Part shown: positions 4,798 to 7,270 of the stretch, piece after piece
Layout of the letters: each line of letters begins with the position of its first letter
Position numbering within the stretch: the first letter of the stretch is position 1
Source: Ramlibacter sp.
GTDB lineage: Bacteria; Pseudomonadota; Gammaproteobacteria; Burkholderiales; Burkholderiaceae_C
Assembly (NCBI GenBank): GCA_021156245.1
Contig: JAJNBO010000139.1
Coordinates: forward strand, 1-7,270
DNA: 7,270 nt
Reading direction: 5' to 3'
Notes under the pieces: generated by a model
Seen by the model: only the letters and a program-made list of their open reading frames with translations
Told to the model about the DNA's origin: nothing
Database searches by the model: none
Made by a program: the position numbers and the translations under genes

Positions 4798-6632
4798 TGG
4801 AACACGCTCCAACCTGGCTGACCAACAGCCTGATCTACCTGGCCGCGGCCGTGATCGCGGTGCCCTTGTCGCGCGCGCTGGGACTCGGCGCCATCCTCGG
4901 CTACCTGGCCGCGGGCATCGCCATCGGCCCCTGGGGCCTGAAGCTGGTTCCGAACGTGCAGGACGTGCTGCACTTCGCCGAGTTCGGCGTGGTGCTGATG
5001 CTGTTCCTGGTGGGTCTCGAGCTGGAACCGCGCCGGCTGTGGAACCTGCGGCGCCCGATCTTCGGCTGGGGCAGCGTGCAGCTGTTCGGCTCCGCCGCGG
5101 TGATGACGGCGATCGGCGTGGCTTGCGGCGTGGACTGGCGCATCGCGCTGGTCGCGTCGCTGGCGCTGGCGGATTCGTCCACCGCGACCGGCCTGCGGGC
5201 GATGGCCGACCGCAACCTGATGTCCACCACGTCCGGAAGCAGCACGCTCAGCGTGCTGTTGCTGCAGGACGTGGCGGCGATCCCGGTGCTGGCGCTGCTG
5301 CCGCTGCTGGCCGTCGCCGGCGCCAGCACGGAGGGCAGCGGCTGGATGGCCGGCCTCAAGGCGGTCGGCGTCATCGCCGCCATCGTCCTGGGCGGGCGGC
5401 TGCTGCTGCGGCCGGCCCTGCGCTGGATCGCCCGCAGCGAATCGCCGGAGATCTTCACCGCCGCCGCGCTGCTGCTGGTGGTGGCGACCGCCTTCCTGAT
5501 GCATTCCGTCGGCCTGTCGATGGCGCTCGGCGCCTTCCTGGCGGGCGTGCTGCTGGCCGAAAGCGAGTACCGGCGCGAACTGGAAACCGACATCGAGCCT
5601 TTCAAGGGCCTGCTGCTCGGGCTGTTCTTCATCGCCATCGGCATGTCGATCGACTTCGCGGTCGTCATGAAACAGCCGCTCCTGGTGGCCGCCATCGTGT
5701 TCGGCTTCCTCGCCGCCAAGGTCCTGGTGCTCTGGGTGATGACGCGCCTGATGCCGATCCCGCGCGCGGAACGCCCCGTCTTCATCGTCGTGCTGGCCCA
5801 GGGCGGCGAGGTGGGCTTCGTGGTGCTGCAGACGGCCATGGGCGCCCGCCTGCTGGACGGACCGACGTCGTCGCTGCTGGTCGCGGCCATCACGCTGTCC
5901 ATGCTGCTGACGCCGCTGATGATGCTGGCGGCGGACCGCTGGGCGGGCCGCCTGGCCAGCGGCACGGCCCGCACGCTGGACGAGCTCAGCGAGCCGCAGA
6001 GCGCGCCCGTGATCATCGCCGGCTTCGGCCGCTACGGGCAGATCATCGGCCGCCTGTTGAACGCGCAGGGGCTGGCCGCGACCGTGCTGGACCACGACGT
6101 CGACATGGTGGAGGCGGCGCGCAGCTTCGGCTACAAGGTTCACTACGGAGACGCCAGCCGGCTGGACCTGCTGCGCATGGCCGGTGCGGCTTCGGCGCGG
6201 GTGCTGGTGGTGGCCGTCGACGACAAGGAGCAGTCGCTGCGCATCGTGGACCTGGCGCGCGAACACTTCCCGCACCTGGAGCTGGTGGCCCGCGCCCGCG
6301 ACGTGACGCACTGGAACCAGCTGCGCGAGCGCGGCGTCATGCACGTCGAGCGCGAGCTCTTCGAGTCCAGCCTGCGCAGCGGCCGAACGGTGCTGGAGGT
6401 GCTGGGGCTGCCGCCGCACGAGGCGCGCAGCCAGGCGATGCGCTTTCGGCGCCACAACCTGGCGCTGTTCGAGAAGATGCATCCCTTCTACAAGGACCGC
6501 AAGCGGCTGATCGCGGTCGTGAAGGAGGGGCGCCAGCAGCTGGAGGAACAGATGGCGCGCGAGCGCGCCGAGACCGAGGAGCGCCGGCGCAAGGGCGAGG
6601 AACGCACGCCCGGCTGGGACTCCGCGGCCTGA
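4797..6632 (+). CDS. kefC: Glutathione-regulated potassium/proton antiporter KefC (KefB/KefC family)
   Basis: The product has 611 aa in the inner membrane. Residues about 10-385 form a CPA2-type transport domain of around 12 helices, with FLVGLELEPRRLW (70-82) and the QD pair in LLLQDVAAIP (154-163). The regulatory loop ETDIEPFKG (263-271) keeps the Glu and Asp known from E. coli gating mutants. A cytosolic RCK/KTN domain begins near 403 with IIAGFGRYGQIIGRLL and LDHD (431-434), followed by GDASRLDLL and ARARDV; FRRHN (550-554) retains the Asn of the glutathione-site region. The C-terminus is a charged, probably coiled-coil tail (about 575-603). KefC stays closed with glutathione and opens with glutathione-electrophile adducts; K+ efflux and H+ entry acidify the cytoplasm as protection. 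The stretch equivalent to E. coli ALSSTAIAMQ reads ADSSTATGLR. KefB is an alternative name, but the coupled kefF favours KefC. Confidence 0.93.
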   Translation: MEHAPTWLTNSLIYLAAAVIAVPLSRALGLGAILGYLAAGIAIGPWGLKLVPNVQDVLHFAEFGVVLMLFLVGLELEPRRLWNLRRPIFGWGSVQLFGSAAVMTAIGVACGVDWRIALVASLALADSSTATGLRAMADRNLMSTTSGSSTLSVLLLQDVAAIPVLALLPLLAVAGASTEGSGWMAGLKAVGVIAAIVLGGRLLLRPALRWIARSESPEIFTAAALLLVVATAFLMHSVGLSMALGAFLAGVLLAESEYRRELETDIEPFKGLLLGLFFIAIGMSIDFAVVMKQPLLVAAIVFGFLAAKVLVLWVMTRLMPIPRAERPVFIVVLAQGGEVGFVVLQTAMGARLLDGPTSSLLVAAITLSMLLTPLMMLAADRWAGRLASGTARTLDELSEPQSAPVIIAGFGRYGQIIGRLLNAQGLAATVLDHDVDMVEAARSFGYKVHYGDASRLDLLRMAGAASARVLVVAVDDKEQSLRIVDLAREHFPHLELVARARDVTHWNQLRERGVMHVERELFESSLRSGRTVLEVLGLPPHEARSQAMRFRRHNLALFEKMHPFYKDRKRLIAVVKEGRQQLEEQMARERAETEERRRKGEERTPGWDSAA

Positions 6633-6662
6633 CGCGAAGCTCTCGTCACAGTCTTCACGCGC

Positions 6663-6740
6663 GCTTTGCAAAGCTCGTCAGCCCCTTGCGGGCGAGGGCC
6701 GTTGTGGGAAGGAGGCCGCGCAGTCCTGCGGCCGCAGTCC
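6663..6740. repeat. Two 12-bp palindromes and an 8-bp direct repeat upstream of the small hypothetical gene
   Basis: The 121-bp gap 6633-6753 holds the perfect palindrome GCTTTGCAAAGC (6663-6674). It also holds the direct repeat CGCAGTCC (6719-6726 and 6733-6740), whose copies flank a second perfect palindrome, CTGCGGCCGCAG (6726-6737). An AAGGAGG tract (6709-6715) has no start codon at usable distance. No T run follows either palindrome, so neither looks like an intrinsic terminator for kefC. An operator or a structured 5' leader is possible, but short palindromes also arise by chance in GC-rich DNA. Confidence 0.3.
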
Positions 6741-6743
6741 GAC

Positions 6744-6748
6744 GGAGG
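6744..6748 (+). promoter_or_regulatory. Ribosome binding site of the small hypothetical gene
   Basis: GGAGG lies 5 nt before the ATG at 6754. It is a consensus Shine-Dalgarno sequence at near-usual spacing and the main support for this start. Confidence 0.65.
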
Positions 6749-6753
6749 TCCGC

Positions 6754-6969
6754 ATGAATGCAGTACGGCATGGGGAAATCGGGGGATACCGGCTCTGTTT
6801 CCGGTCCCTGTTCGACAGCGGGCGAGGCTACGCCTTCCCCTGCGACCAGCAAGGCCGCGTCGACCTGGACGGCCTCACGGAGCAGTCCCGCAACAACTAC
6901 TTCTACGCCCGCGCCATGGTCGGCCGCGAGCTGGCGGAACCCGCGGTGGAGTCCGCCGGGCCGCACTGA
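6754..6969 (+). CDS. Small conserved-looking hypothetical protein (71 aa)
   Basis: This soluble protein of 71 aa has no signal peptide or membrane segment. The core, YRLCFRSLFDSGRGYAFPCD, followed by GRVDLDGLTEQSRNNYFYARAMVGREL, resembles short uncharacterised proteins I recall being common in Burkholderiales. I know no assigned function. Two Cys residues (near 15 and 30) and an aromatic-rich YRLCFRSLF strand are its visible features. The start is supported by GGAGG 5 nt upstream, and the bases at third positions are G/C-rich as in neighbouring genes. It follows kefC by 121 bp with palindromic DNA between, so it may be separately regulated. Its stop lies 10 bp from the stop of the convergent M24 gene, and no terminator is visible between them. 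Confidence 0.72.
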   Translation: MNAVRHGEIGGYRLCFRSLFDSGRGYAFPCDQQGRVDLDGLTEQSRNNYFYARAMVGRELAEPAVESAGPH

Positions 6970-6979
6970 GCCGCGTCGG

Positions 6980-7270
6980 TCAGGCCAGACCGATGGCGCG
7001 CCGTACGGCCCAGCCCGTCACGCGGTGCCGCAAGGTGGTCGTGGTCAGCACCAGGTCCTGCAGCCGCGAAGGCGAGCGCGTCAGGCTCCGGTAGCCGTCA
7101 CGCGTCACCAGCACCGTGTCGCTGTGCCGGAAGCCGCCGGCGCCATGCACGTACACGCCGGGTTCGATCGACACCAGCATGTGCTCCTGCAGCACGTGCG
7201 GGCTGCCCAGCGCGAGCCACGGCGGCTCGTGGTTGCCGAGGCCGAAGCCGTGGCCGCAGCGATGCAGGCG
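6980..7270 (-). CDS. M24 family metallopeptidase / Xaa-Pro aminopeptidase-like protein, C-terminal fragment
   Basis: The last 96 codons of a gene that enters from the right edge are present. HRCGHGFGLGNHEPPWLALG contains the His ligand motif of the pita-bread (M24) fold. VSIEPGVYVHGAGGFRHSDTVLVT follows, containing the IEPG Glu ligand. M24 enzymes include Xaa-Pro aminopeptidase and dipeptidase, creatinase-like hydrolases and DMSP lyase DddP. In E. coli PepP the last metal ligand is the Glu of the GIRIED motif; here the equivalent position is Ser (codon 7121-7123, in FRHSD). The tail after the fold is basic and ends VRRAIGLA. Substrate cannot be assigned from this fragment, because the two Asp ligands and the N-terminal domain lie outside the window. 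Confidence 0.88.
   Translation of the reverse strand, partial: RLHRCGHGFGLGNHEPPWLALGSPHVLQEHMLVSIEPGVYVHGAGGFRHSDTVLVTRDGYRSLTRSPSRLQDLVLTTTTLRHRVTGWAVRRAIGLA

Noticed and set aside
6646..6658. Two TCAC words after kefC, resembling half of a Pho box.
   Set aside because: The repeats are 9 bp apart, not the 11 bp expected for Pho boxes, and the rest of the consensus is missing.
4701..6671. A very long minus-strand open frame (656 codons) antisense to kefC, and a comparable plus-strand frame at 4733-6757.
   Set aside because: They are low-complexity Ala/Arg/Gln/His-rich translations, typical of out-of-frame reading in GC-rich genes. The kefC frame carries unmistakable family motifs over the same DNA.

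Overview
The window is a high-GC (about 68-70%), gene-dense stretch of bacterial chromosome. Three things point to a betaproteobacterium of the Burkholderiales, most likely family Comamonadaceae (Ramlibacter/Variovorax-like): strong G/C bias at third codon positions, the order methyltransferase - DUF2244 - coxB, and the character of the encoded proteins. I see no mobile element, CRISPR array, tRNA or rRNA.

Left arm (1-1583, minus strand): an apparent operon reads right to left. It holds a BioC-like methyltransferase-fold protein, a DUF2244 membrane protein, and the first 43 codons of cytochrome c oxidase subunit II (coxB), which runs off the left edge. Divergent from it, across only 26 bp, are comF (ComF-type phosphoribosyltransferase-fold protein with an N-terminal zinc module) and then trmL (2'-O-methylation of tRNA position 34), both on the plus strand. 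After trmL comes an intergenic stretch of about 190 bp with three tandem hairpins followed by a textbook intrinsic terminator. I propose it as a structured or small RNA, or as a structured trmL 3' UTR.

Middle (3009-4110, minus strand): an orphan ParA/MinD-type ATPase is followed 28 bp downstream by a MaoC-type hot-dog hydratase.

Right arm (4162-6632, plus strand): kefF and kefC form a translationally coupled pair (stop and start overlap as TGATG). They encode a glutathione-gated K+/H+ efflux system and its flavodoxin-fold ancillary oxidoreductase, which protect against electrophile stress. A 71-codon conserved-looking hypothetical gene follows. It converges, 10 bp away, on the C-terminal end of an M24 (Xaa-Pro peptidase/creatinase superfamily) gene entering from the right edge.

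The functions are mostly ordinary housekeeping. The observations most worth a second look are these: five genes have a -10-like hexamer placed 6-11 nt directly before the start codon and no Shine-Dalgarno sequence, which suggests leaderless transcripts; the hairpin RNA candidate after trmL; a DUF2244 gene whose conserved N-terminus lies upstream of any ATG/GTG/TTG; a BioC-like protein in the cox cluster without a recognisable SAM-binding motif I; and an M24 protein with Ser where the family normally has a metal-binding Glu.
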